Below the pieces are notes generated by a model. It worked only from the letters and a program-made list of their open reading frames with translations. It was not told the DNA's origin and searched no databases. Shown piece after piece: positions 50,384 to 59,703 of a stretch of DNA of 64,000 bases (its first letter is position 1; each line of letters begins with the position of its first letter). This stretch comes from Qaidamihabitans albus (GTDB lineage: Bacteria; Actinomycetota; Actinomycetes; Mycobacteriales; Pseudonocardiaceae), in NCBI RefSeq assembly GCF_016464705.1, contig NZ_JAEHOB010000018.1:1-64000 (forward strand), in the 5' to 3' direction. The position numbers were made by a program, and so were the translations under genes.

Positions 50384-50409
50384 GAACATGCACGAATGCG
50401 CGCATGTTC
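50384..50409. promoter_or_regulatory. Inverted repeat upstream of the formaldehyde dehydrogenase-type gene
   Basis: GAACATGC (50384-50391) and GCATGTTC (50402-50409) form a perfect inverted repeat with a 10-base spacer. It lies 64 bases before the dehydrogenase GTG and 22 bases past the LacI stop. It may be an operator or a weak terminator of the LacI transcript. Confidence 0.5.
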
Positions 50410-50431
50410 ATGCCCCGGGTACGACGTGCCG

Positions 50432-51463
50432 TCAGCGGCGAGGCGGGGCGGTGGAGTCGCGAACCACCAGGGTGTGCCCGGCGAAGCGGCGGCGCGGCCG
50501 GCTGGAGCGCGGCTTGAGCGCCAGTGCCAGCGCCTGCTCCCCCATCTCCGTCATCGGCAGCCGGACCGTGGTCAGGGCGGGCGCGAGGTGCTCGGCGACG
50601 GCCACGTCGTCGAATCCCGCCACCGAGACCTCCTCCGGCACCGCCCTGCCGCGGGCCCGCAGCACCGAGAGCACGCCGATGGCCATGTCGTCGTTGAGCG
50701 CGATCACCGCGGTCACGTCGGGATGGGCGTCGAGGATCCGCCGCATGGCCTGCTTGCCACCCTCCCGCGTGAAGGCCGCCTCGACGACCGGCAGGTCCTC
50801 GATCGAAAGCCCGGCCGCACCCAGCGCCGCGGCCGCACCGGCGAGGCGGTCCGCGACCGTGGTCAGGGCCCGCGAACCGACGGTGAAGGCGATCCGCCGG
50901 TGGCCGAGGGAGAGCACGTGCTCGGCCACCGACCGGCCGCCGCCCGTGTTGTCCGGCAGCACCGCGTCGGTGCCGAGGTGGTGCCGCCCGATCACCGCCA
51001 CGCGGCCGCCCGCCTCCTGGAAGGCCTCCAGCTCGTCCCTGGCCGCCGCCTGCGTCCGCGGCTCCACCGGCCCCGACCCGGCCACGACGATCGCGCGCAC
51101 CCGGTTGGCGATCAGCGTCCTGATCTGCGCCAGCTCACTGTCCGGGTCGCGGCCGGTGTGGCAGATCTGCACGGTCAGGCCCTGCCGCGCGCCGACGCCG
51201 AGCACTCCGCTGGCGATCTCGGCGAAGTAAGGGTCGCCGATCTCGTGCACCAGCAACCCGACGCTGGAGCTTGCCCCGCCGGCCAGGGCGCGCGCATGCG
51301 CGTTCACCACGTAGCCCATCTGCGCGGCAACCGTGCGCACCCTGGCGGCGATGGCGTCACTGACCCCCTCGGACCCGGACAGCGCCCGCGACGCCGCGGC
51401 GATCGACACGCCCGCCCGCTCGGCGACATCGACGAGCCGGGGCCTGCCGCGATCCGTAGCCAT
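50432..51463 (-). CDS. LacI-family transcriptional regulator
   Basis: This 343-residue protein has the LacI helix-turn-helix at residues 9-28 (RLVDVAERAGVSIAAASRAL), a hinge block NAHARALAGGASSS near 50-63 and a sugar-binding-type effector domain. The ATG at 51463 follows GGAGAGAACACGG; an upstream extension was rejected. It is divergent from the Liv-type importer operon. The region between contains two tandem GAAAGCGCTTAC operators, so it is the probable repressor of the 51.6-62 kb cluster. Confidence 0.93.
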   Translation of the reverse strand: MATDRGRPRLVDVAERAGVSIAAASRALSGSEGVSDAIAARVRTVAAQMGYVVNAHARALAGGASSSVGLLVHEIGDPYFAEIASGVLGVGARQGLTVQICHTGRDPDSELAQIRTLIANRVRAIVVAGSGPVEPRTQAAARDELEAFQEAGGRVAVIGRHHLGTDAVLPDNTGGGRSVAEHVLSLGHRRIAFTVGSRALTTVADRLAGAAAALGAAGLSIEDLPVVEAAFTREGGKQAMRRILDAHPDVTAVIALNDDMAIGVLSVLRARGRAVPEEVSVAGFDDVAVAEHLAPALTTVRLPMTEMGEQALALALKPRSSRPRRRFAGHTLVVRDSTAPPRR

Positions 51464-51561
51464 CCGTGTTCTCTCCGTTCCCGTCCGCATGCGGCCACCG
51501 CCGCCGCGCACATGATCTCCCGATAACGCTTGCCACGACAGACGGAGCTACCTATGCTCCT

Positions 51562-51585
51562 GAAAGCGCTTACGAAAGCGCTTAC
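51562..51585. promoter_or_regulatory. Tandem LacI-type operators
   Basis: GAAAGCGCTTAC occurs twice in direct tandem. Each copy contains the LacI-type core AAGCGCTT with central CG. They lie 27 bases before the binding-protein ATG. The 12-base spacing places two dimers close to one helical turn apart. Confidence 0.75.
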
Positions 51586-51611
51586 ACCAGGAACCCAACG
51601 GCGGGTGAATC

Positions 51612-52841
51612 ATGAAACTTTCGAACGGTCTCCGGCTTGGAGCGCTCCTCTCCACCGCGGCCCTCGTGCTCACCGGTTGCCTCAGCGGGAACTCCGGGCA
51701 GGGTGGCGGCGAGGGGGGCGAGGACCCGATCCGGATCGGCATCTCACTTCCGCTGACCGGCGACTTCTCCGAACCGGGCAAGGGCGTGCGCCGGGGGTAC
51801 GAGGCGTGGGCCGGGTACGTCAACGCTAACGGCGGGCTCCTCGGGCGCCAGGTCGAGCTGACGATCCTCGATGACCAGTCCAACGCCGACCGGGTCGCGG
51901 CCGACTACGAGAAGCTGATCAACCAGGACGGCGTCGACCTCGTTTTCGGCCCCTTCTCCACCCGCCTGGTGGTCCCGGCCGCGCAGGTCGCCGAGGATTA
52001 CGGGTTCCTGTTCGTGGAGCCGGCCGGCGCCGCCGAGGAGGTCTTCACCCAGGGCTTCGACAACCTTTTCTACGCGGCCCCCGCGGTCGCCAACGACCAC
52101 TACAACCACCTCGCCGAGGAGATCCTCGCGATGCCGGCGGGCGAGCGGCCCGAGACCGCGGCGTACGCCGTGATGGACGACCCGTTCGCGCAGGGCACCG
52201 CCTACGGCCTCAAGGAGAAGCTCGAAGCGGGCGGCGTCCGCACCGTGGCCGACGAGGTCTACCCGCCCAACACCACCGACTTCGGCTCGATCGCAGCCAA
52301 GATCGCCGACTCGAATGCCGACATCATGGTCGGCGGCACGCAGTACCAGGACGCGGTGAACCTGATCGTGTCGCTACGCCAGCTCGGCTACCAACCGGAC
52401 ATGGCGGCCTTCTCGACCGCGCCGACGAACCCGGAGTTCCCCAAGGCGATCGGCCAGCAGACCGAGGGAATCATCTCCCCCACCGGCTACACGCCCGAGG
52501 CTGACTACCCGTCCAACAAGGAGTTCGTCGACTACTACACGGAGCAGAACGGCGCACCGCCCAACGAGGACGAGGCCAACGCCTGGACCACCGGGCAGGT
52601 CGTCGCCGCCGCCGTCGAGGCCGCCGGGTGCGCCGACCCCGCCCCCGAATGCCAGGGCAAGCTCATCGACTGGCTGCACAACAACGAGGTCGACACCGTG
52701 GTCGGCCCGCTCAGCTGGGACGAGGCGGGAAGGCCGCAGGGCGCGCACCTCATCCAGCAGTACGTCGACGGTGAGATCAAGATCGTCCTGCCCGAGGACA
52801 CCAAAGAGGCCGACCTGATCCACCCGAAGCCGAAGTGGTGA
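51612..52841 (+). CDS. Liv-type ABC transporter substrate-binding lipoprotein
   Basis: This 409-residue lipoprotein has lipobox LVLTGC (Cys near 23) and the amino-acid-type type I periplasmic fold (Peripla_BP_6), beginning IRIGISLPLTGDFSEPGKG near 41-59. Liv-family binding proteins also bind sugars, urea, amides and aromatic acids. The downstream genes are sugar-type oxidoreductase and isomerase genes, so the ligand is unlikely to be leucine. The ATG lies behind GCGGGTGAATC. It is controlled by the tandem LacI operator just upstream. Confidence 0.9.
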   Translation: MKLSNGLRLGALLSTAALVLTGCLSGNSGQGGGEGGEDPIRIGISLPLTGDFSEPGKGVRRGYEAWAGYVNANGGLLGRQVELTILDDQSNADRVAADYEKLINQDGVDLVFGPFSTRLVVPAAQVAEDYGFLFVEPAGAAEEVFTQGFDNLFYAAPAVANDHYNHLAEEILAMPAGERPETAAYAVMDDPFAQGTAYGLKEKLEAGGVRTVADEVYPPNTTDFGSIAAKIADSNADIMVGGTQYQDAVNLIVSLRQLGYQPDMAAFSTAPTNPEFPKAIGQQTEGIISPTGYTPEADYPSNKEFVDYYTEQNGAPPNEDEANAWTTGQVVAAAVEAAGCADPAPECQGKLIDWLHNNEVDTVVGPLSWDEAGRPQGAHLIQQYVDGEIKIVLPEDTKEADLIHPKPKW

Positions 52842-52848
52842 AAGCGGC

Positions 52849-53733
52849 GTGAGCGGACCCCTCCTCCTCCAGAGCCTCGTGCTCGGCGTGCTGCTCGGTG
52901 GGCTCTACGCCCTCCTGGCGGCGGGCCTGACGCTGTACTTCGGCGTCATGCGCGTGGTGATGATCGCCCACTCGGCGTTTCTCATCCTGGCTGCCTACCT
53001 CGCGTGGTTCTTCACCCGGGAGACCGGTCTCGATCCGCTGCTGTCGCTGGTGTTCACGGTGCCGCTGTTCTTCGGGGCCGGGGTGCTGATGCAACGGCTG
53101 CTGATCTCGCGGCTGCGCCCGGCGACGCTGACGATGATGTCGGTGCTGCTGACCTTCTCCATCGCGCTGGTGATCGAGGGCACGCTCGGCTTCGCCTTCA
53201 GCGGCACCCATCGCCGGATCCGGCTCCCCTACTCCGGCGCCCATTTCGAGTTGTTCGGCGCCAGCATCGCGGTGGTCAAGCTGATCGGGTTCGGCCTCGC
53301 CGGGTTCTCGCTGGTCGCGTTGTACCTGCTGCTGAAGAAGACCCGGTTCGGCCAGGCGCTGCGGGCGACCATGCAGCACAAGGACGCGGCGCAACTGGTG
53401 GGCATCAACACCGACCGGGTCGCCGGCTACGGCTTCGGGCTGGGGCTGGCGACGGCGGCGATCGGCGGGACGGCGCTGTCGCTGGACTCCACGATCTACC
53501 CCTCGCTGCACTGGCACTGGATCGGCCCGCTGATGGCGGTCATCGTCGTCGGCGGGCTCGGCAGCGTTCCGGGCGCCGCGATCGCCGCCATGGCGCTCGG
53601 TCTCGGCCAGAGCCTGCTGCAGATTCCGCTCGGCACCACGTGGGCACAGACGTTCTTCTATGTAGCGCTGTTCGCCACGCTGATGCTCCGTCCTCAGGGG
53701 TTCTTCGGAGGCCGCCTTGCGCAGCGATTCTGA
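52849..53733 (+). CDS. Liv-type ABC transporter permease (LivH)
   Basis: This 294-residue permease has the LivH layout of about eight helices. It has LLGGLYALLAAGLTLYFGVMRVVMIAHSAFLILAAY near 17-52 (core LTLYFGVMR) and the block GLATAAIGGTALSLDS near 202-217. The GTG start lies seven bases after the binding-protein stop. It overlaps the LivM start by 17 bases. Confidence 0.92.
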   Translation: MSGPLLLQSLVLGVLLGGLYALLAAGLTLYFGVMRVVMIAHSAFLILAAYLAWFFTRETGLDPLLSLVFTVPLFFGAGVLMQRLLISRLRPATLTMMSVLLTFSIALVIEGTLGFAFSGTHRRIRLPYSGAHFELFGASIAVVKLIGFGLAGFSLVALYLLLKKTRFGQALRATMQHKDAAQLVGINTDRVAGYGFGLGLATAAIGGTALSLDSTIYPSLHWHWIGPLMAVIVVGGLGSVPGAAIAAMALGLGQSLLQIPLGTTWAQTFFYVALFATLMLRPQGFFGGRLAQRF

Positions 53734-54820
53734 ACTCGTGACCGGCCACGGTCCTCGTGGCGGCCGTACGGCCGTCCGTGCGGCGAGGCTGGTCGGACTG
53801 CTGGCGCTGATCGCGCTGGTGATCGCCTTCCCGAGCATGGCACCGGACTCGTTCATCCTCTCGGTCGGCGTCGTGATCATGAGCTACGCCGTGCTCGCCA
53901 CGTCGTGGAACTTCGTCGGCGGCTTCACCGGCTACGTTTCGCTCGGCCACGCGTCGTACTCGGGCCTCGGCGGCTATGCCACGGCCCTGCTGATCCTGCG
54001 CGCGGACGTGAACCCGTGGGTCGCGATGATCCTCGCCGGCCTGATCGTCGCGGCGATCGCGGTGCCGGTCGGCATCGCCAGCCTGCGGGTACGGGGAGCG
54101 TCGTTCGTCATCGTCTCGATCGCGCTGGTGCTGATCCTGCTGCTGGTCTTCCAGAGCTGGGGCACCTTCACCGGCGGATCCAACGGGCTGCGCATACCGC
54201 GCCCGTTCAGCGACGACGTGTTGCGTCCCGAGCAACACGAGCGGTTCTTCTACCTGCACGCCGCGCTGCTGGCCGTGGCGCTGCTGTGCTGGTGGGCGAT
54301 CAACCGGTCCCGGTTCGGTATCGGGCTCAAGGCGATCCGCGAGGACGAGGACAAGGCGCAGTCGCTCGGGGTCCCGACGTTCGCCTACAAGCTCGTCGTG
54401 TTCGTGATCTCGGCGTTCTTCACAGCGCTGGCGGGCGGACTCTACGCGCTGTGGTTCGGTTTCCTCGACCCGATCTTCCAGTTCTCCATCCTCGTCGGCG
54501 CCTACATGGTGCTGATGAGCCTGCTCGGCGGCATCCGCAGCCTGTTCGGACCGTTGCTGGGCGCGGTGATCGTCGGCTACGCCATGGAGTTCTTCAAAGC
54601 CCAGTACGGCGACACCCAGGCACACCTGATCGCGATGGGCGCGTTGCTCGGCGTGGTCGTGCTGTTCATGCCCGACGGGATCATCCCGGCCCTGACCAAC
54701 CTCGTGAACCGGCTCCGCCCGCAGGCCGCGTCGATTCGCGAGCTGAGCGCGGCGGAGCTCGCCGAGCAACGTCGTGAGGCCGAGGCGGCCGACGACACGA
54801 AGGAAGAGGTGCACCGATGA
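53717..54820 (+). CDS. Liv-type ABC transporter permease (LivM)
   Basis: This 367-residue permease has ten predicted helices. It has SYAVLATSWNFVGGFTGYVSLGHAS near 55-80 (core GYVSLGHAS) and the EAA-type segment AIREDEDKAQSLGV near 206-219. The start is a TTG at 53717 inside the LivH gene, supported by CGGAGG six bases upstream; a GTG at 53738 lacks such a site. The C-terminus is a charged tail. It ends overlapping the LivG ATG. Confidence 0.9.
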   Translation: MRSDSELVTGHGPRGGRTAVRAARLVGLLALIALVIAFPSMAPDSFILSVGVVIMSYAVLATSWNFVGGFTGYVSLGHASYSGLGGYATALLILRADVNPWVAMILAGLIVAAIAVPVGIASLRVRGASFVIVSIALVLILLLVFQSWGTFTGGSNGLRIPRPFSDDVLRPEQHERFFYLHAALLAVALLCWWAINRSRFGIGLKAIREDEDKAQSLGVPTFAYKLVVFVISAFFTALAGGLYALWFGFLDPIFQFSILVGAYMVLMSLLGGIRSLFGPLLGAVIVGYAMEFFKAQYGDTQAHLIAMGALLGVVVLFMPDGIIPALTNLVNRLRPQAASIRELSAAELAEQRREAEAADDTKEEVHR

Positions 54821-55563
54821 GCACGGACGCCGGGCGCAGCCTCGAGACCGAAGGGCTCACCAAGTCCTTCGGCGGCGTGCGCGCCGTCGACGGGGCGAGC
54901 GTGTCGTTCCACCACGGCAAGGTCAACGCGCTGATCGGTCCCAACGGGTCGGGCAAGACGACCTTCTTCAACTGTGTCACCGGGATGATCCGACCGGACT
55001 CCGGCACCGCGAGCTACCGGGGCAGGGACATCACCCGCAAGCCGCCGCACTGGATCGCCCGCGCCGGAATCGGCCGCAGCTTCCAGCTGTGCCGGATCTT
55101 CCCGCGCATGACGGTGCTGGAGAACATGCTGGTCTCGGTCCGCCCGCGCACCCTGCTCGCCCGGATCGTCTCGGCACGCCAGCGCGCCGACATGGAGCGG
55201 GCGCGCGAGCTGCTCACCCGCGTCGGCATCGACCACCTGGAGAACACCGAGGCCCGCGACCTGTCCTACGGCCAGCAGAAACTGCTCGAACTGGCCGGCG
55301 TGCTCATGGCGGGCCCGGAGACGATCATGCTCGACGAGCCGGCAGGCGGGGTGAACCCCGCCCTGATCGAGCGGATCGGCAGCCTCGTGCGCTCGCTCAA
55401 CGCCGAGGGCAAGACCTTCCTGATCGTCGAGCACAACATGGACATGGTGATGAGCCTGTCCGACCACGTCGTCGTCTTCGACCGCGGCCGGCCGATCGCC
55501 GAGGGCACGCCGGACGAGGTACGGGCCGACCCGCGAGTGCTGGAGGCCTACCTTGGCATCTGA
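54817..55563 (+). CDS. Liv-type ABC transporter ATP-binding protein (LivG)
   Basis: This 248-residue ATPase has Walker A GPNGSGKTT near residues 41-49, the LivG-type signature block LSYGQQKLLELAGVLM near 146-161, and Walker B TIMLDEPAGGVNP near 167-179. It begins with ATG overlapping the LivM stop (ATGA). Its last bases overlap the start of LivF. Confidence 0.93.
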   Translation: MSTDAGRSLETEGLTKSFGGVRAVDGASVSFHHGKVNALIGPNGSGKTTFFNCVTGMIRPDSGTASYRGRDITRKPPHWIARAGIGRSFQLCRIFPRMTVLENMLVSVRPRTLLARIVSARQRADMERARELLTRVGIDHLENTEARDLSYGQQKLLELAGVLMAGPETIMLDEPAGGVNPALIERIGSLVRSLNAEGKTFLIVEHNMDMVMSLSDHVVVFDRGRPIAEGTPDEVRADPRVLEAYLGI

Positions 55564-56335
55564 ACAGCCACCGGAAGCGCACGACGAGTACCTGCTCGAG
55601 CTCGTCGACATCGAGGCCGGCTACGGCCGTGCGGCACTGGTGCTGCGCGGGCTCACCGTCCGGGTGCCGCCTGCGAGCGTGGTCTGCCTCGTGGGTCCGA
55701 ACGGCGCCGGCAAGTCCACGGTGCTCAAAGTGGCCAGCGGCATGCTCACCCCGCGTTCCGGGCGGATCCTCGTGGGCGGCAAGGACGTCACCCGCCGCGG
55801 CCCGCAGCGAATGCTCGACGCGGGCCTGTCCCACGTACTGCAGGGACACAGCGTCTTCAAGGAGATGTCGGTGTCGGAGAACGTGCTGCTCGGCGCCTAC
55901 ACGATCAAGGACAAGGCAGAGATCGCCGAGCGCGTGGACTTCGTCAAGGGCCTCTTTCCGGTCGTGGCCGATCGGTGGAGCTCGCTCGCCGGCGCGCTGT
56001 CGGGTGGCCAGCAGAAGCAGGTCGAGTTCGCCCGCTCGCTCATGGTCAGCCCGCGGGTGGTGCTGCTCGACGAGCCGTCGATGGGCCTGGATCCCAAGGC
56101 AGCGGCCACGGTGTTCGAGCAGGTGGCTCGTATGCGCGACGCGGGCACGGCAGTGCTGCTCGTCGAGCAGAACGCCCGCCGCGGGCTGGAGACCGCCGAC
56201 CTCGGCTGCGTCCTCGACCTCGGCAGGGTGCACATCTCCGGCCCGGCGGCCGACCTGCTCGCCGACTCCTCGCTCGGCGAGCTCTACCTCGGCACCCGCC
56301 GCCCGGATCCCACGGCCCCCACGACCACGCCCTGA
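55553..56335 (+). CDS. Liv-type ABC transporter ATP-binding protein (LivF)
   Basis: This 260-residue ATPase has Walker A GPNGAGKST near 44-52, signature LSGGQQKQ near 145-152 and Walker B VVLLDEPSMGLDP near 166-178. The TTG start at 55553 overlaps LivG by 11 bases and is supported by GGAGG (55542-55546). LivG and LivF together energise the LivHM channel. It is followed, after 32 bases, by the catabolic genes. Confidence 0.92.
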   Translation: MASEQPPEAHDEYLLELVDIEAGYGRAALVLRGLTVRVPPASVVCLVGPNGAGKSTVLKVASGMLTPRSGRILVGGKDVTRRGPQRMLDAGLSHVLQGHSVFKEMSVSENVLLGAYTIKDKAEIAERVDFVKGLFPVVADRWSSLAGALSGGQQKQVEFARSLMVSPRVVLLDEPSMGLDPKAAATVFEQVARMRDAGTAVLLVEQNARRGLETADLGCVLDLGRVHISGPAADLLADSSLGELYLGTRRPDPTAPTTTP

Positions 56336-56367
56336 CGCCGCCTCCGACCCCGGGAGCAAGACGACCC

Positions 56368-57534
56368 ATGACCACACACACCTACCGCATCCTGATGAAC
56401 GGCGTCACCGGCCGGATGGGTTACCGCCAGCACCTGCTGCGCTCGGTCCTCGCCATCCGCGACGACGGCGGCGTGGCCCTCCCCGACGGCGGCCGGATCC
56501 AGGTGGAACCGGTGCTGATCGGCCGCGACGGCGGCAAGCTGGCCCGGCTCGCCGACGAGCACGGTATCGCCGACTGGAGCACCGACCTCGACACGCTCCT
56601 CGCCACCGACGACGCGCCGATCTACTTCGACGCCCAGATCACCGGCGAGCGCAAGAAGGCCATTCTCAAGGCCGTGCTGGCGGGCAAGCACGTCTACACC
56701 GAGAAGCCCGTGGCCTCCTCGGTCGCCGAGGGGATGGAACTCGTGCGGGCCGCCGAGCGGAGCGGGATCGTCAACGGCGTCGTCCACGACAAGCTCTACC
56801 TGCCCGGCCTGCAGAAGCTGAAGCGCCTGATCGACTCCGGCTTCTTCGGCCGGATCCTCTCGGTGCGCGGCGAGTTCGGCTACTGGGTCTTCGAGGGCGA
56901 CCTGATCCCGTCGCAGCGGCCGAGCTGGAACTACCGCGCCGAGGACGGCGGCGGAATGGTCCTGGACATGTTCTGCCACTGGGACTACGTGCTGGGCAAC
57001 CTCTTCGGCCGCGTGCGCGCGGTGACGGCGAAGGCGGTGACCCACATCCCCGAGCGCTGGGACGAGCAGGGCGCCCGCTACGACGCCACGGCCGACGACG
57101 CGGCGTACGCGATCTTCGAGCTCGACGGCGGGGTGATCGCGCAGGTCAACTCCTCGTGGGCGGTACGCGTCGAACGCAAGGAGCTCGTGGAGTTCCAGGT
57201 GGACGGGACGCACGGCTCGGCGGTCGCCGGCCTGTTCGGCTGCCGGGTGCAGCCGCGCGTGCGCACGCCGAAGCCGGTCTGGAACCCCGACCTGCCGACC
57301 ACCGAGGATTTCCGCGGCCAGTGGGACGAGGTGCCGGACAACCAGGAGTTCGGCAACGGCTTCCGGGCCCAGTGGGAACGGTTCCTGCTCGACGTGCACC
57401 ACGGCAGGCCGCACCCCTACGACCTGGCCGCCGGAGTGCGCGGGCTCCAGCTCGTCGATGCCGGGCTCACCTCGTCCGCGCAGGGCCGCCGGATCGAGCT
57501 ACCCGCGGGTGAGCTCGGAAAGGAGACAGCATGA
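56368..57534 (+). CDS. Gfo/Idh/MocA-family oxidoreductase
   Basis: This 388-residue protein has an N-terminal NAD(P)-binding domain starting RILMNGVTGRMGYRQHL and the family lysine block GKHVYTEKPVA near 107-117 (EKP motif). The C-terminal alpha/beta domain includes GGGMVLDMFCHWDYVLG near 192-208, with the His that, together with the EKP Lys, is usually catalytic. It oxidises a sugar, inositol or glycoside hydroxyl. The ATG at 56368 follows CGGGAGCAAGACGACCC. The ATGA overlap with the DUF993 gene shows coupling. A glycoside-3-dehydrogenase-like activity is one option. Confidence 0.88.
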   Translation: MTTHTYRILMNGVTGRMGYRQHLLRSVLAIRDDGGVALPDGGRIQVEPVLIGRDGGKLARLADEHGIADWSTDLDTLLATDDAPIYFDAQITGERKKAILKAVLAGKHVYTEKPVASSVAEGMELVRAAERSGIVNGVVHDKLYLPGLQKLKRLIDSGFFGRILSVRGEFGYWVFEGDLIPSQRPSWNYRAEDGGGMVLDMFCHWDYVLGNLFGRVRAVTAKAVTHIPERWDEQGARYDATADDAAYAIFELDGGVIAQVNSSWAVRVERKELVEFQVDGTHGSAVAGLFGCRVQPRVRTPKPVWNPDLPTTEDFRGQWDEVPDNQEFGNGFRAQWERFLLDVHHGRPHPYDLAAGVRGLQLVDAGLTSSAQGRRIELPAGELGKETA

Positions 57535-58685
57535 ACCTGCACCTGCCCACGGCCGACGGCACCTGGGCCGAGATCGTGCTGCGGGAGCCGCGGCGGTGGA
57601 GGGAGCACCCGCAGCCCCACTCGTCGCGGACCGCCTTCGCCGCCGCGCACGTGGTCGCCGATCCACTCGGCGACAACACCCCCGGCGCGCCCGCCGCGGT
57701 CGACTGGGAGTCCACACTGGCCTTCCGGCGCGAGCTGCTCCGCTACGGCCTCGGCATCGCCGAGGCAATGGACACCGCCCAGCGCAACATGGGCCTCGAC
57801 TGGCCCGCCGTGCGGGAACTGGTCCGCCGCAGCGCGGAGGAGGCCCGCGCCTACGACGCCCGGATCGCCTCCGGCGCCGGTACCGACCACCTCGACGAGA
57901 TCGCCGACGTCGACGGGGTCATCGCGGCGTACGAGGAGCAGGTCGGCTTCGTGGAGTCATGCGGCTCACAGGTGATCGTGATGGCCTCGCGCCACCTCGC
58001 CCGCGTCGCCCGCTCCGCCGACGACTACCGGCGGGTGTACGAGGCGATACTGCGGCAGGTCGCCGAACCGGTCATCCTGCACTGGCTCGGCGAGGCCTTC
58101 GACCCGCAGCTGGCCGGCTACTGGGGCTCCACCGACGTAGCCACCGCGACCGAGACGTTCCTCGACCTGGTCCGCGAGCACTCGGCGAAGGTCGACGGGG
58201 TGAAGGTCTCGCTGCTCTCCGCCGAGCACGAGCGTGGCCTGCGCGCCGCACTGCCGGAGGGTGTGCGGCTCTACACCGGCGACGACTTCAACTACCCGGA
58301 ACTGATCCGCGGTGACGGCGAGCGCCACTCGGACGCGCTGCTCGGCGCGTTCTCCCTCGTCGCTCCGGCCGCGTCCGCCGCGCTGTCCGCGCTCGACGAG
58401 GGCGACCTCGCGACGTACGACGCGGAGATGGCACCCACGCTGCCCCTCTCGCGGCACGTGTTCACCGCGCCCACGTTCTACTACAAGACCGGGATCGCCT
58501 TCATGTCCTGGCTGAGCGGGCACCAGCCCGGCTTCACCATGCTCGGCGGGCTGCAGTCGGCGCGCAGCGTCCCGCACCTGGCACGGATCTTCGCGCTCGC
58601 CAACGAGGCACGGCTGCTGCCGGACCCCGAGTTCGCCGCGCACCGGATGCGCCTGTGGCTGGAAGCGGCGGGGGCGGTCCGATGA
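57531..58685 (+). CDS. DUF993 protein (aldolase TIM-barrel-like)
   Basis: This 384-residue protein belongs to the DUF993 family, which is related to dihydrodipicolinate synthase-type aldolases. A lysine in KVDGVKVSLL near residue 225 lies where the Schiff-base lysine of such aldolases would be, and RLYTGDDFNYPELIRGDG near 244-261 follows. No DUF993 protein function is known to me. Its position between an oxidoreductase and an isomerase-fold gene, with ATGA overlaps on both sides, suggests retro-aldol cleavage of an oxidised sugar derivative. That is inference. Confidence 0.85.
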   Translation: MNLHLPTADGTWAEIVLREPRRWREHPQPHSSRTAFAAAHVVADPLGDNTPGAPAAVDWESTLAFRRELLRYGLGIAEAMDTAQRNMGLDWPAVRELVRRSAEEARAYDARIASGAGTDHLDEIADVDGVIAAYEEQVGFVESCGSQVIVMASRHLARVARSADDYRRVYEAILRQVAEPVILHWLGEAFDPQLAGYWGSTDVATATETFLDLVREHSAKVDGVKVSLLSAEHERGLRAALPEGVRLYTGDDFNYPELIRGDGERHSDALLGAFSLVAPAASAALSALDEGDLATYDAEMAPTLPLSRHVFTAPTFYYKTGIAFMSWLSGHQPGFTMLGGLQSARSVPHLARIFALANEARLLPDPEFAAHRMRLWLEAAGAVR

Positions 58686-59605
58686 CGGACACCCGCCTCT
58701 CCCCCGCGTCGGCGCGTGAGCACGACGTCCCCTCCGGCGCGCCGGCCAGGATGGCCACCCCGCTGCCGGGCGACCCGCGGCTGGCCAGGCTGTCGCTCAA
58801 CCAGCGCACCACCGCGCGCTGGTCGCTGCGCGAGGCGGTGGACGGCTGCGTCGCCGCCGGGATCGGCTCGATCGGCGTCTGGCGCGAGCCGGTCGCCGAC
58901 ACGGGACTCGAAGCGGCGGCGCGGATGATCCGCGATGCGGGACTGCGCGTTTCGTCGCTGTGCCGGGGCGGCTTCTTCACCTCGGCCGACCGGGCCGCGC
59001 GCGCGGCGGCCCACGACGACAACCTGGCCGCCCTCGACGAGGCGGCCGCGCTCGGCTGCGACGTGCTCGTGCTGGTGCCCGGCGGGCTGCCGGAGGGGGA
59101 CCGCGACATCGCCGGTGCCCGCGACCGGGTGGCGGAAGCGGTCGCCGCGCTCGTGCCGGGCGCCCGCGAGCGCGGGGTCCGGCTCGGCATCGAGCCGATG
59201 CACCCGATCTTCGCCGCCGACCGCGGGGTGATCTCGACGCTGGGCCAGGCGCTCGACATCGCCGAGCAGCACCCGGCCGAGGTGGTCGGGGTCGTGGTGG
59301 ACACCTTCCACGTCTGGTGGGAGCCCGGCGTGCTGGAGCAGATCGCCCGCGCCGGACGACGGATCGTCAGCTACCAGGTGTGCGAGTGGATCACCCCGCT
59401 GCCCGCGGACAGCCTGCTCAGCCGCGGGATGATGGGCGACGGCCACATCGACTTCGGCTCGCTCACCCGCGCCGTCGCGGCGGCGGGCTACACCGGCGAT
59501 GTCGAGGTCGAGATCTTCAACGCCGACGTCTGGGCCGCCCCCGGAGCCGACGTCGTCGCCACGCTGGCCCGCCGCTACGCCGAGATCGTGGAGCCGCACC
59601 TGTGA
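58682..59605 (+). CDS. Sugar phosphate isomerase/epimerase-fold protein (AP endonuclease 2 family)
   Basis: This 307-residue TIM-barrel protein has the family metal-ligand layout. A Glu lies in GIEPMHPIFAADRG near 175-188, an Asp-x-x-His in VVDTFHVWWEPG near 205-216, a His in MGDGHIDFG near 251-259, and a Glu in VEVEIFNADVW near 275-285. Members include xylose-isomerase-like epimerases, inosose dehydratases and lyases acting on 3-keto-glycosides. The ATG overlaps the DUF993 stop (ATGA). It ends about 100 bases before a secreted sugar dehydrogenase. Confidence 0.88.
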   Translation: MTDTRLSPASAREHDVPSGAPARMATPLPGDPRLARLSLNQRTTARWSLREAVDGCVAAGIGSIGVWREPVADTGLEAAARMIRDAGLRVSSLCRGGFFTSADRAARAAAHDDNLAALDEAAALGCDVLVLVPGGLPEGDRDIAGARDRVAEAVAALVPGARERGVRLGIEPMHPIFAADRGVISTLGQALDIAEQHPAEVVGVVVDTFHVWWEPGVLEQIARAGRRIVSYQVCEWITPLPADSLLSRGMMGDGHIDFGSLTRAVAAAGYTGDVEVEIFNADVWAAPGADVVATLARRYAEIVEPHL

Positions 59606-59703
59606 CGGCTCCCGCCCCGGGGGCACGACCGGACCGGGGCCGACCGGGCTGCCGCACGACCGGCAGCGCCGACCAACCCGCGAAGTAGGGATGGAGTCCA
59701 ACG

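Noticed and set aside
54774-57512. A 912-codon open frame on the + strand across livG and livF
   Set aside because: It is a shifted frame of the two ATPases and the oxidoreductase. The proper frames carry Walker motifs, this one none.
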